Part shown: positions 52,038-60,284 of the stretch, piece after piece
Layout of the letters: the number at the start of each line of letters is the position of its first letter
Numbering within the stretch: position 1 is the stretch's first letter
Assembly: GCA_030625815.1 (NCBI GenBank)
Contig: DAOUQF010000001.1
Location: 62,001-126,000, forward strand
DNA length: 64,000 nucleotides
From: Eubacteriales bacterium
GTDB lineage: Bacteria; Bacillota; Clostridia; Tissierellales; GPF-1
Direction of reading: 5' to 3'
Made by a program: the position numbers and the translations under genes
Notes under the pieces: model-generated
Databases searched by the model: none
Told to the model about the DNA's origin: nothing
Seen by the model: only the letters and a program-made list of their open reading frames with translations

Positions 52038-52055
52038 TCAGGAGGAGAAATCAGT

Positions 52056-53276
52056 ATGGCAAAAATCATCATTCATCAAGAGCAAGTGGTCGATTTGGAA
52101 GCGGCAAAGGCTTTATGTCCCTTTGGAGCCATTGAAGAGATCGGTGGAAAATTGGAAATCAATGCTGCCTGCAAGATGTGTAAAATCTGTGTAAAGCAAG
52201 GTCCGAAAGGCGCCTTTGAATTTGTAGAAAATCAGGCAATTGAGATCAATAAGGACGAGTGGAAGGGAGTCGTCGTCTATGTCGATCACGTAGAAGGGGA
52301 GATTCATCCCGTTACCTATGAGTTGATCGGAAAGGCGAGAGAGATGGCGGACAAGATCAATCATCCTGTATATGCGCTGTTTATGGGATCTGGGATTGCG
52401 GATCAGGCCAATGAATTGCTGCATTATGGCGTCGATGAAGTCTTTGTCTATGACGAAGAAGCCCTGAAAGATTTTCGGATCGAACCCTATGCGGCGGTCT
52501 TCGAGGATTTTATCAAGTTGAAGAAACCGTCGATCGCCTTGGTGGGCGGAACAACTATTGGACGTTCCATCGCTCCACGGGTGGCGGCGCGTTTCAGGAC
52601 GGGTTTGACTGCGGACTGCACGATTCTGGATGTTCAGGACAATACGGATTTGGATCAAATTCGGCCCGCTTTTGGCGGAAATATTATGGCGCATATCTAT
52701 ACGCCGCATCATCGGCCGCAATTTGCAACCGTCCGCTATAAGATTTTCACGGCGCTGGAACGGAAGGCTACAGCGGAGGGCGTTGTGACGAGGTGTGAGA
52801 TTGCACAAGAAAGACTTGCATCCAAGATTCGTGTTCTTGAGGTGAAGCAAAAAGAAAAAGTGCAGAGCATTGAAGACGCGGAAGTGATTGTTGTGGCGGG
52901 TCGCGCCATTCAAAAGCAGGAAGATTTGCAGATGATTGAAGAGCTTGCAGATCTTTTGGGCGGGCAGGTTGCCTGTACAAGACCGCTGATTGAGGCGGGA
53001 TGGATCGACGCGCGAAAACAGATTGGCTTGAGCGGCCGTACCGTGAAGCCAAAACTGATCATCACCTGCGGGGTATCCGGTGCAATTCAATTTGTTGCTG
53101 GCATGAACAACTCGGATTGCATCATTGCGATCAATCAAGATGAGAAGGCAACAATCTTTCAGGCTGCGCATTATGGCATTATTGGTGACGTGTATGAAAT
53201 CATTCCGGGATTGATCGGAAAATTGAAATCCGGAGAGCTGTCTGTTGAGGCGTTAAAATCGGCTGTGAACGAATAG
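52056..53276 (+). CDS. lctC: Electron transfer flavoprotein alpha subunit with ferredoxin-like N terminus (LctC type)
   Basis: A 406-residue EtfA with an N-terminal about 65-residue extension holding ALCPFGAI and [12 protein letters not shown], a single 4Fe-4S-like module as in LctC of lactate-oxidising acetogens. The C-terminal FAD domain has [27 protein letters not shown] and the [21 protein letters not shown] motif. The [4Fe-4S] extension is the expected ferredoxin contact. GGAGGAG precedes the ATG; the gene is 18 bases after etfB. Confidence 0.93.
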   Translation: MAKIIIHQEQVVDLEAAKALCPFGAIEEIGGKLEINAACKMCKICVKQGPKGAFEFVENQAIEINKDEWKGVVVYVDHVEGEIHPVTYELIGKAREMADKINHPVYALFMGSGIADQANELLHYGVDEVFVYDEEALKDFRIEPYAAVFEDFIKLKKPSIALVGGTTIGRSIAPRVAARFRTGLTADCTILDVQDNTDLDQIRPAFGGNIMAHIYTPHHRPQFATVRYKIFTALERKATAEGVVTRCEIAQERLASKIRVLEVKQKEKVQSIEDAEVIVVAGRAIQKQEDLQMIEELADLLGGQVACTRPLIEAGWIDARKQIGLSGRTVKPKLIITCGVSGAIQFVAGMNNSDCIIAINQDEKATIFQAAHYGIIGDVYEIIPGLIGKLKSGELSVEALKSAVNE

Positions 53277-53286
53277 GGGGAGCGGA

Positions 53287-54684
53287 ATGGAATACAAGAG
53301 AATTAATCAAAATGATGTGGATGTTCTCGTCTCGCTATGCGGGAAAGAGTACGTATATGTAGGAGAATCGGAGATCAATGAAGATTTCAGTCATGACGAA
53401 TTGGGCGGCATTCATCAGTATCCCGAGGTGATGATTGAAGTAAGGAGTACGGAAGAAGTTTCATCCATTATGAAATATGCATACGAGCAAAACATTCCGG
53501 TTACACCCCGCGGTCAGGGAACGGGTCTGGTGGGCGCTTCTGTCGCCATGTACGGCGGGATCATGCTGAACTTTTGCAAGATGAATCAGATCCTGGAATT
53601 GGATGAAGAAAATTTGACCCTAACGGTGGAGCCGGGGGTCTTGCTAATGGAAATCTCCAAGTATGTGGAAGAGCAGGATCTTTTTTATCCGCCGGATCCG
53701 GGCGAAAAGAGCGCGACGATTGCCGGCAATATCAACACCAATGCCGGCGGGATGCGAGCGGTGAAATATGGAGTGACGCGAGATTATGTGCGTGGTCTTG
53801 AGGTGGTGCTGCCCAATGGCGAGGTTATGGAAATCGGCGGCAAAGTCGTCAAGAACAGTTCGGGATATAGTCTGAAGGATTTGATTGTCGGCTCTGAAGG
53901 AACCCTGGCGCTTGTGACAAAAGCTACCTTGCGATTATTGCCTTTGCCGAAAAAAGCGATCAGTTTGTTGGTTCCGTTTCCGAGTTTGGAGATGGCAATT
54001 GAAACGGTTCCGAAGATTATCAAATCGAAGGTCATTCCTACGGCAATCGAATATATGGTGCGGGACGTCATCTTGGCCGCGGAAGAGTTTTTGGGCATGA
54101 CTTTCCCGGATAGCTCGGCGGACGCCTACCTCTTATTGACCTTTGATGGAAACAGCACGGAGGAAATCGAACAAGCCTATGATCGTGTCGCTCATATTTG
54201 TTTGGAAGCCGGAGCATTGGATGTCTTGATCTCCAATACCCAGGAACGACAAGAGTCGATCTGGAAAGCACGGGGCGCGTTTTTGGAAGCCATTAAAGCG
54301 ACGACAACCGAGATGGATGAATGCGACGTGGTGGTGCCAAGAAACCGCATCGCTGAGTTTGTGAAGTTTGCAGATGAGTTGCAGGAGCGATGCAACGTGC
54401 GGATTAAGGGCTTCGGACATGCGGGGGACGGCAATCTCCATATCTATGTTTTGCGGGATGAGTTGGATGCGGAAACCTGGGAACGGAAATTGCGGGAAGT
54501 GTTTGAAATCATGTACGCGAAATCGCGAGAATTGGGCGGCAAGGTTTCCGGCGAGCATGGCATCGGCTATGCAAAGAAACCGTATTTGCAGGAGTCGAAA
54601 GGCGGCGCCGGTATGGAATTGCTGAAGAATATTAAACTCGCTTTTGATCCGAAGAATTTATTGAATCCGGGAAAAGTGTGTTAA
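53287..54684 (+). CDS. lctD: FAD-linked lactate dehydrogenase subunit (LctD/GlcD type)
   Basis: A 465-residue FAD-binding oxidoreductase of the GlcD/D-lactate dehydrogenase family. The PCMH FAD motif is [16 protein letters not shown] (about residues 75-90), with [21 protein letters not shown] and later [20 protein letters not shown]. The C-terminal cap has [17 protein letters not shown] and [11 protein letters not shown], with the active-site histidines. It oxidises lactate and passes electrons to the Etf pair. No lactate permease or racemase follows within this operon. Confidence 0.92.
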   Translation: MEYKRINQNDVDVLVSLCGKEYVYVGESEINEDFSHDELGGIHQYPEVMIEVRSTEEVSSIMKYAYEQNIPVTPRGQGTGLVGASVAMYGGIMLNFCKMNQILELDEENLTLTVEPGVLLMEISKYVEEQDLFYPPDPGEKSATIAGNINTNAGGMRAVKYGVTRDYVRGLEVVLPNGEVMEIGGKVVKNSSGYSLKDLIVGSEGTLALVTKATLRLLPLPKKAISLLVPFPSLEMAIETVPKIIKSKVIPTAIEYMVRDVILAAEEFLGMTFPDSSADAYLLLTFDGNSTEEIEQAYDRVAHICLEAGALDVLISNTQERQESIWKARGAFLEAIKATTTEMDECDVVVPRNRIAEFVKFADELQERCNVRIKGFGHAGDGNLHIYVLRDELDAETWERKLREVFEIMYAKSRELGGKVSGEHGIGYAKKPYLQESKGGAGMELLKNIKLAFDPKNLLNPGKVC

Positions 54685-54690
54685 ATACAA

Positions 54691-54723
54691 AAGACTGGCT
54701 GAGTTTTCTCTGCCAGTCTTTTT
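54691..54723 (+). terminator. Terminator of the lct operon
   Basis: AAGACTGGC / GCCAGTCTT 9-bp stem followed by TTTG. Confidence 0.85.
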
Positions 54724-54799
54724 GTTGGTTTACATAGCGGCGAATCATTCTTTTGGTATACTGAAGATAGAAGGACTGTTCAAGAAGGAGGAGTTAGCG

Positions 54800-56356
54800 A
54801 TGAAATTGGTAACGGCGGAAGAGATGAAAGCGTTGGAAGAAGCGGCGATCCAAGAAATTGGAATCCCAAGCATCATTTTGATGGAACATGCCGGGAAGAG
54901 CTTGGCGATGAAATGCATGGATCTAATGAAACAAAATAAGTGTCGTCAGCGGGTATGGATTTTTGTTGGAAAAGGAAACAATGGCGGAGACGGATTAGTC
55001 GCCGCGCGTCATCTTGTGAACGAAAGAGTTGAAACGCATGTGATTTTACTCTGCGAGCCGAGAGACTTGAAGGGCGATGCGAAAACCAATTTCGAGATTG
55101 CGCGAAACTTATTTTTGGAAAATCTTGTGTATTTGGATGATCTGGATTTTGACGCAATGGGAAAAGAAATCAGGGCAGAAGACCTTGTGATTGATGCGAT
55201 CTATGGAACGGGTTTCAAAGGGGTTGCCATGGGAATCGACGGTGCGGTGATTCGTATTCTGTCGCAACATGAAGGGATTGTGATTAGTGCAGATCTGCCT
55301 TCGGGTATGGAAGCGAACACAGGGAAAGTGAACGGTCCATGTGTCAGGGCGGATTATACCCTAACCTTTGGACTGCCGAAACTTGGCATGTTTCGCGATC
55401 CCGATGCAGTGTTCTGCGGGGAGATTGAGGTTGTCGACATTTCGTTGCCAAGGGCGCTGATTGACTCCTTTGAGGTTAAATGCAGTTTAATTACGGAAGA
55501 ATGGGCAAAAAAACATTTGCCTAAGCGAAGAAGGGACAGCCACAAGGGAGACTATGGCCATGTTTTTGTTGTTGGCGGGTCGACGGGAATGACGGGTGCA
55601 GTTGCTCTGGCCTGCCGCGCTGCCCTTGTTTCGGGTGCTGGATTGGTGACGGCGGGGGTGCCTGCTTCCCTGCACGATATATTGGAGATCAAATTGACGG
55701 AGGTTATGACCAAGCCGCTTCCCGAGATTCAGGCAGGCGATTTCAGCCAATCTGCAGGAGAAGTTATTTTAAGATTTTTGGGTAAGGCGTCCGCCTTCGT
55801 GCTGGGACCGGGAATGGGTGTCCATCGTTCAAGCAAGGAACTGATCAATGAAATGCTCCCCCAAGTGAGTGTTCCAACGGTGATTGATGCCGACGGCCTG
55901 AATCTGATTGCTGAAATCGCAAGGGATCGGAAAGATTTCTTGAATCGGTTGAAAATGCCTTTGGTTCTGACGCCTCATCCGGGTGAAATGGCGCGGTTAA
56001 CGGGACTTTCCATTGGGGAGATCGAAGCGGATCGGGTGAACATCGCGGCGAAATATTCAAAGCAATGGGGCTGTGTTGTGGTTTTGAAAGGCGCATACAC
56101 GATTGTTGCGAATGCAGAGGGCGAAATCCTGATCAATACGACGGGCAATGCGGGCATGGCAACAGGCGGTTCTGGGGATGTGTTGGCTGGAATCATCGGA
56201 GCGTTGATCGGGCAGGGAATGCAGCCCTTTGAGGCTGCCGGGTTGGCTGTAACCCTTCATGGGAGAGCGGGAGACTTTGCCGCAAAAACGAAAGGGATGA
56301 TGAGTATGACGGCTGAGGACCTTATCCGGCATTTATCGGATTCGCTGACGGAATAG
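54800..56356 (+). CDS. nnr: Bifunctional NAD(P)HX epimerase/dehydratase
   Basis: A 518-residue protein; ATG 54800 follows AAGGAGGAG. The N-terminal YjeF epimerase domain (about 1-215) has VGKGNNGGDGLVAARHL and DAIYGTGFKG. The C-terminal ADP-dependent dehydratase domain (about 225-510) has HKGDYGHVFVVGGSTGMTGA, LTPHPGEMARL, VVLKGAYTIV and the catalytic NAGMATGGSGDVLAGIIGAL. It repairs damaged hydrated NADH and NADPH. Monocistronic. Confidence 0.95.
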   Translation: MKLVTAEEMKALEEAAIQEIGIPSIILMEHAGKSLAMKCMDLMKQNKCRQRVWIFVGKGNNGGDGLVAARHLVNERVETHVILLCEPRDLKGDAKTNFEIARNLFLENLVYLDDLDFDAMGKEIRAEDLVIDAIYGTGFKGVAMGIDGAVIRILSQHEGIVISADLPSGMEANTGKVNGPCVRADYTLTFGLPKLGMFRDPDAVFCGEIEVVDISLPRALIDSFEVKCSLITEEWAKKHLPKRRRDSHKGDYGHVFVVGGSTGMTGAVALACRAALVSGAGLVTAGVPASLHDILEIKLTEVMTKPLPEIQAGDFSQSAGEVILRFLGKASAFVLGPGMGVHRSSKELINEMLPQVSVPTVIDADGLNLIAEIARDRKDFLNRLKMPLVLTPHPGEMARLTGLSIGEIEADRVNIAAKYSKQWGCVVVLKGAYTIVANAEGEILINTTGNAGMATGGSGDVLAGIIGALIGQGMQPFEAAGLAVTLHGRAGDFAAKTKGMMSMTAEDLIRHLSDSLTE

Positions 56357-56462
56357 AATGATTCGCGCTGATTTTATTGAATTCAAGAATTTCTGAACTT
56401 GATAAATGCAGAAGGATCTTGATCGGCGACAGAAAAGGATTCCTTTTTATGAGAGGTGAAAG

Positions 56463-57284
56463 ATGACAAAACTGAGTATTGGCAAGATGGCAAATTTGAA
56501 TCAAGTAACCGTGCAAACCCTGCGGTATTACGAGAAGATTGGTTTGCTGGTTCCGGACCTTGTGGATCGGGAATCGGGTTATCGATATTATCATATCAAT
56601 CAATGCGCCCGTCTGGATATGATTCAGTATATGAAATGTTTGGGTATGTCCTTGGAAAGCATCAAGCATTATTTTGATCAGCGGGACATTCAGGATTTTT
56701 CAGCGATGCTTGAAGAGCATGAGGCTTGGATTCACAAGAAGATCGAGGAACTGACGGCCATGCAGGCCGCGGCGCGGCAATATCAAAAGAATATTGGGCG
56801 ATATATGAAAGCGCCGGCTGCTGGCGTGATTCAGCTGGAAAAGATGGAAGAACGCCGGATATTCTCCTACGATGCGGGGGTTAATTTTTATGAGAAAGGA
56901 ATGGACACCTGGGAGTATATGATTCGCGGATTGAAAACGCAGATTGCGGTTGCCCATTTGCCTATGGTAAAATTTTGCAATGTGGGATCCATCCTACGCA
57001 AAGACTGGGTTCAAGAACGCTCTTTCTATTCGACGGAGATTTTCATTTTTGTCGATGAACCGGAGGAAACAACGGAAATTTTGCCGGCCGGGATGTATCT
57101 GACCGTTTATTTTGACGACTTTTATCGGGAGATGGAATATGGGAATCTCTTGCTTGATTACGCGCAAGCGCAAGGCTACGAAGTGGCGGGTGATTATATC
57201 TGCGAAGTGGTTGTGGAGTTGCCGATTTTCGAGGAAAAACGAAATATGTTTATCAAGGTGCAAATTCCTGTGAAAATGCCTTGA
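56463..57284 (+). CDS. MerR-family regulator, likely of the aldehyde:ferredoxin oxidoreductase operon
   Basis: A 273-residue protein starting at ATG 56463 after GAGAGGTG. The MerR helix-turn-helix (residues about 1-75) has YYEKIGLLVPD and ESGYRYYHINQCARLDMIQYMKCLG, then a dimerisation helix and a GyrI-like effector-binding domain from about 125 to 273 (EERRIFSYDAG...MFIKVQIPV). Its stop codon lies inside a promoter with a 19-base spacer and a central dyad, the hallmark of a MerR target. The ligand is unknown; an aldehyde or aromatic acid would fit. Confidence 0.85.
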   Translation: MTKLSIGKMANLNQVTVQTLRYYEKIGLLVPDLVDRESGYRYYHINQCARLDMIQYMKCLGMSLESIKHYFDQRDIQDFSAMLEEHEAWIHKKIEELTAMQAAARQYQKNIGRYMKAPAAGVIQLEKMEERRIFSYDAGVNFYEKGMDTWEYMIRGLKTQIAVAHLPMVKFCNVGSILRKDWVQERSFYSTEIFIFVDEPEETTEILPAGMYLTVYFDDFYREMEYGNLLLDYAQAQGYEVAGDYICEVVVELPIFEEKRNMFIKVQIPVKMP

Positions 57285-57311
57285 CTCTATGCTTAGAATA
57301 GAGTTTATACT
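57281..57311 (+). promoter_or_regulatory. MerR-type promoter with 19-bp spacer and internal dyad
   Basis: TTGACT and TATACT are separated by 19 bases, too long for unaided sigma-A, and the spacer region carries the perfect inverted repeat ACTCTAT-N7-ATAGAGT (57284-57304). MerR activators untwist exactly this kind of promoter. It overlaps the end of the MerR gene and drives the riboswitch-oxidoreductase transcript. Confidence 0.82.
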
Positions 57312-57330
57312 GGAGATAGAATTGGAGAAC

Positions 57331-57417
57331 GACTCCGAGTTCTATTGGCCAGAGATGGGGAATAGAATCGTTAGGGTTAAATCAGTAATGGGTTAGCCTG
57401 CCGTTTGCAAAGGAGTT
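57331..57417 (+). promoter_or_regulatory. Structured leader, probable Mo/W-cofactor riboswitch, copy 2
   Basis: Core elements in order: GACTCCGAGT (57331-57340), GGGAA (57358-57362), GGGTTA (57374 and 57390), GCCTGCCGT (57396-57404), AAAGGAGTT (57409-57417). Stem P1 pairs GACTCC with GGAGTT. The same TCCGAGT, GGGAA, GCCTnCCGT and AAAGGA order is in the leader at 36304. Here the 3' strand of P1 is the left arm of the terminator, so ligand should block termination and switch on the tungsten-pterin enzyme. That is opposite to copy 1, as expected for an enzyme that uses the cofactor. Confidence 0.55.
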
Positions 57418-57458
57418 CAGTCTACTGTGATTTATTATAGTGGATTGGACTCCTTTTT
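57409..57458 (+). terminator. Terminator controlled by the copy 2 leader
   Basis: A 22-pair stem with several G-U pairs and a TTTA loop (left arm 57409-57430, right arm 57435-57456), ending in a T tract. The left arm overlaps stem P1 of the leader. Confidence 0.85.
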
Positions 57459-57557
57459 CGTACAAAAGGAGGGATGGGACTGTTTATCAGGTTGGGTGCT
57501 GAGTAACGGCAATCATGTGGGATTGTCAATTTGTGGTGGCGGATAAGGAGGAAATGT

Positions 57558-57959
57558 ATGAAGCCAGGAAGAATCAAGATTCAAGTGAATGCAAACGTGT
57601 GTCAAGGTTGTCGTGTGTGTGAAAGCGTCTGTAGTCTGAGTCATATTGGAGCGGTGAATCCGAATCAAACGGGGATCAAGATCACGGAAACCAAGATCCT
57701 CGGCAGATTTAAGCAAACCGTCTGTCAGCAATGCATCGATATGCCTTGTGCGAGCGCGTGTCCGGAAAAAGTCATCACGCGGGATCGATATTCTGGTGCG
57801 GTTGTGATCGGTGATGGATGTATTGGTTGCGGTGCTTGCCAAGAGGCTTGTCCCATCGATGCGATTCAAATGTGGAATAACACGGCGGTCAAATGCGATC
57901 TTTGCGGAGGAGCGCCAAAATGTGTGGAAGCTTGTCCGAGACAAGCATTGAGCTGGTAA
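57558..57959 (+). CDS. Polyferredoxin subunit of aldehyde:ferredoxin oxidoreductase
   Basis: A 133-residue protein; ATG 57558 follows ATAAGGAGG. Four cysteine groups, CQGCRVCESVC, CQQCIDMPCASACP, CIGCGACQEACP and CDLCGGAPKCVEACP, provide for four 4Fe-4S clusters in the DMSO reductase-type electron-transfer layout. It lies 10 bases before the catalytic subunit and should carry electrons to or from it, as in the multi-subunit tungsten oxidoreductases of anaerobes. Confidence 0.9.
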   Translation: MKPGRIKIQVNANVCQGCRVCESVCSLSHIGAVNPNQTGIKITETKILGRFKQTVCQQCIDMPCASACPEKVITRDRYSGAVVIGDGCIGCGACQEACPIDAIQMWNNTAVKCDLCGGAPKCVEACPRQALSW

Positions 57960-57969
57960 GGAGGGGACG

Positions 57970-59829
57970 ATGAAAGGGTATCGAGACTGTGAATTGCGAA
58001 TCAATCTAAAAGAAAAGTCGATTGAAAAGAAGACCTTGAATCAGGAATACGTTGAAAAATATATGGGCGGAGAAGGGTATGGGATTGCCCTGCTGTGGGA
58101 TGACATGCCTCATGAAATTGATCCCTTTGATGATCAGAATTTATTGAGTTTCAACACGGGGCCGTTGACTGGAACGCCCGCGCCAAGCGCGTCGCGCACC
58201 AGCATTGTGTTTATTTCGCCTTTGACGGGAACAATTGGGGCGTCGAATATGGGCAGTCATTGGGGGGCGGAGTTGAAATTCGCCGGATACGATTCGATTG
58301 TTCTGGAAGATGCAGCGAAAGAACCGGTTTACATACTTATCGAAGAGGATCAGGTTTCCATCCATGACGCCAAAGCACTATGGGGATTGGATACGAGGGA
58401 AACTACGGAAGAATTGAAAAAGATCCATGGCGAGAATCACAAAGTGGTTTGCATCGGCCCTTCGGGGGAAAAGCAGAATAAGCTGGCCGCCATTTTTAGC
58501 GATGACTGTTTTGCTGGCCGAGGCGGTGCCGGTGCGGTGATGGGACAGAAAAAGTTAAAAGCCATTGTTGTTCGCGGAAACGGCAGTGTGGAAGTTGCGG
58601 ATCCAGAAGGTTTTATGGTGATGCAGAAGAAAGCGATTCAAGAGCTGAGAACGGAAGAATATACCTGGGGTCCGGTTCATGGATATGGAACACCGGCATG
58701 GTTGGATGGGTCCAACGAGTGTGGATTGTTGCCTGTCGATAATTTTCAGAAGAATCAAACCGATCAGCTGGATCCGATTCTGCCGATCAATCTTTGGAAT
58801 GATCGCGAGAAGTTTGATGTTAAACGAAGAACCTGCTATGCCTGCCAATTGGGTTGTCACAAATTCGTGATGATGGGGGATGTTGAAGTCGGTGAATTGG
58901 AGTACGAAACCATTGCCGCCTTTGGTCCGCGATGCGGAGTCTATAACTATAAGGATATCTCCATGGCGAATTATTATGCATCGATTTATGGCATTGATAC
59001 GATTTCCGCTGGAGCTACAGTCTCGGCGGCTATGGAATGGTATGAAAAAGGAATTTTGACGCAAGATGATTTGGATGGGCTTGATTTGAAATTCGGCAAT
59101 GGGGAAGCCATGGTGGAATTGATTCGAAAGATGTGCCTGCGGGAAGGCTGTGGAGAACTTTTTGCAGACGGGTCCTATTGGGCGGGAGAAAGAATTGGAG
59201 AAAAAGCGAAACCTTATGTGATGACAGTGAAAAAGATGGAGATTTCTGCTTGTGATCCAAGGGGAGCTGCATCCATGGCCATCGCTTTTGGAACCAGTGA
59301 GCGCGGCGCCTGTCATATGCGGCCATATGCGGCGACGATTGATTCCTTTGGGTATCTTTTCCCGGATTTGGGCATTGAGGAAGCCAAGGATCCTTTCAGT
59401 GAAACGGAGTCGAAAGAATGGTTGAAGGCGCTCAAGGAATATTTTGTCGTCACAAACCTGATCGGACTCTGTGATTTCAATGTAATCAATATGGAGATTC
59501 AACCGTCGACGATGGCGGAACTCTATGTGAAAACAACGGGCATCCCGTGCGACAAGGTCGAATTGCTTCGGAAAGCGGAACGAACCATCGCCTTGGAACG
59601 GGCATTGAATTATGAGCGGGGATTTAGACGGAAAGACGATCACCTGCCAAAACGCTTTATGAGAGAACCGGCTTTTGGCGGTCCTGCGAAAGGCAGAACC
59701 ATCGATATGGATGTGGCTTTGGATCGATTCTATGAAGCTTGTCATTTTGACAAGGAAACAGCCATACCGACAAAAGAAAAGTATGAAGAATTGGGTATGG
59801 AGAAAGTTGCGGAGGCGTTATATCGGTAG
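57970..59829 (+). CDS. Tungsten-containing aldehyde:ferredoxin oxidoreductase, catalytic subunit
   Basis: A 619-residue AOR-family enzyme. The N-terminal domain with FNTGPLTGTPAPSASRT and GAELKFAGYDSIVLE binds the bis-pterin cofactor; GRGGAGAVMGQKKLKAIVV follows. The 4Fe-4S ligands are in RRTCYACQLGC (about residue 290) and a last Cys in GLCDFN (about 500). It interconverts aldehydes and carboxylic acids using ferredoxin. AOR also carries DPRGAASMAIAF near the active site. The operon has MerR plus cofactor-type control. Substrate range cannot be read. Confidence 0.93.
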   Translation: MKGYRDCELRINLKEKSIEKKTLNQEYVEKYMGGEGYGIALLWDDMPHEIDPFDDQNLLSFNTGPLTGTPAPSASRTSIVFISPLTGTIGASNMGSHWGAELKFAGYDSIVLEDAAKEPVYILIEEDQVSIHDAKALWGLDTRETTEELKKIHGENHKVVCIGPSGEKQNKLAAIFSDDCFAGRGGAGAVMGQKKLKAIVVRGNGSVEVADPEGFMVMQKKAIQELRTEEYTWGPVHGYGTPAWLDGSNECGLLPVDNFQKNQTDQLDPILPINLWNDREKFDVKRRTCYACQLGCHKFVMMGDVEVGELEYETIAAFGPRCGVYNYKDISMANYYASIYGIDTISAGATVSAAMEWYEKGILTQDDLDGLDLKFGNGEAMVELIRKMCLREGCGELFADGSYWAGERIGEKAKPYVMTVKKMEISACDPRGAASMAIAFGTSERGACHMRPYAATIDSFGYLFPDLGIEEAKDPFSETESKEWLKALKEYFVVTNLIGLCDFNVINMEIQPSTMAELYVKTTGIPCDKVELLRKAERTIALERALNYERGFRRKDDHLPKRFMREPAFGGPAKGRTIDMDVALDRFYEACHFDKETAIPTKEKYEELGMEKVAEALYR

Positions 59830-59983
59830 AGCTGCAAAAAACAGGCACAGGCATGAATGGTTTTTTTGATGAAAAATGGGTTTGTTCTCGATTTTTTATT
59901 GGTAAAATTAAAACGATTGTTGTATCGTCGGGAAGTTAGCGATAAAATAAGAGTAAGATTTTGCTAAGAGACGAGGGTGCGGA

Positions 59984-60241
59984 ATGTTCGAATATGAAAT
60001 CAACAGTGGAATTCCAGAAGCAGAGATCCTTTCATATTTTTCGGATGCAGCCTTGAGGTGTAAAAAAATTGAACGAATATTTTTTGGAGATGGATGGGAG
60101 GTCCGGCTGCTTGCGCTGCCGTACGCCATCCATCGTTCTATTATTATCCCTAGAACCTTGATTCAATTTCGAGGCGAAAAGGCGAAATGTGAATCGTTGA
60201 TTCATTCCTTCCGCAAGGCGTTTATGCGGGGTGGGGCTTAA
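59984..60241 (+). CDS. Small protein between oxidoreductase and sigma-54 activator, possibly MoaD-C-terminal-like
   Basis: An 85-residue protein at ATG 59984 with GAGGGTGCGG upstream. It ends IIIPRTLIQFRGEKAKCESLIHSFRKAFMRGGA; the PRT...F-x-G...F-RGG pattern recalls the small domain sometimes fused to MoaD-type sulfur carriers (DUF1952-like). I am unsure of this. Located between two tungsten oxidoreductase loci, it may serve cofactor assembly. No membrane segment. Confidence 0.5.
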   Translation: MFEYEINSGIPEAEILSYFSDAALRCKKIERIFFGDGWEVRLLALPYAIHRSIIIPRTLIQFRGEKAKCESLIHSFRKAFMRGGA

Positions 60242-60284
60242 ATGGAGTGAGCAATCGTATAAGAAAACGGATGGAGGGAATGCC

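Noticed and set aside
52113-53171. Long open frame on the minus strand opposite lctC.
   Set aside because: No ribosome site and no domain; it is the antisense of a conserved gene.
58555-59745. Long open frame on the minus strand opposite the first AOR gene.
   Set aside because: Basic, His/Arg-rich translation typical of antisense frames; no start signal.
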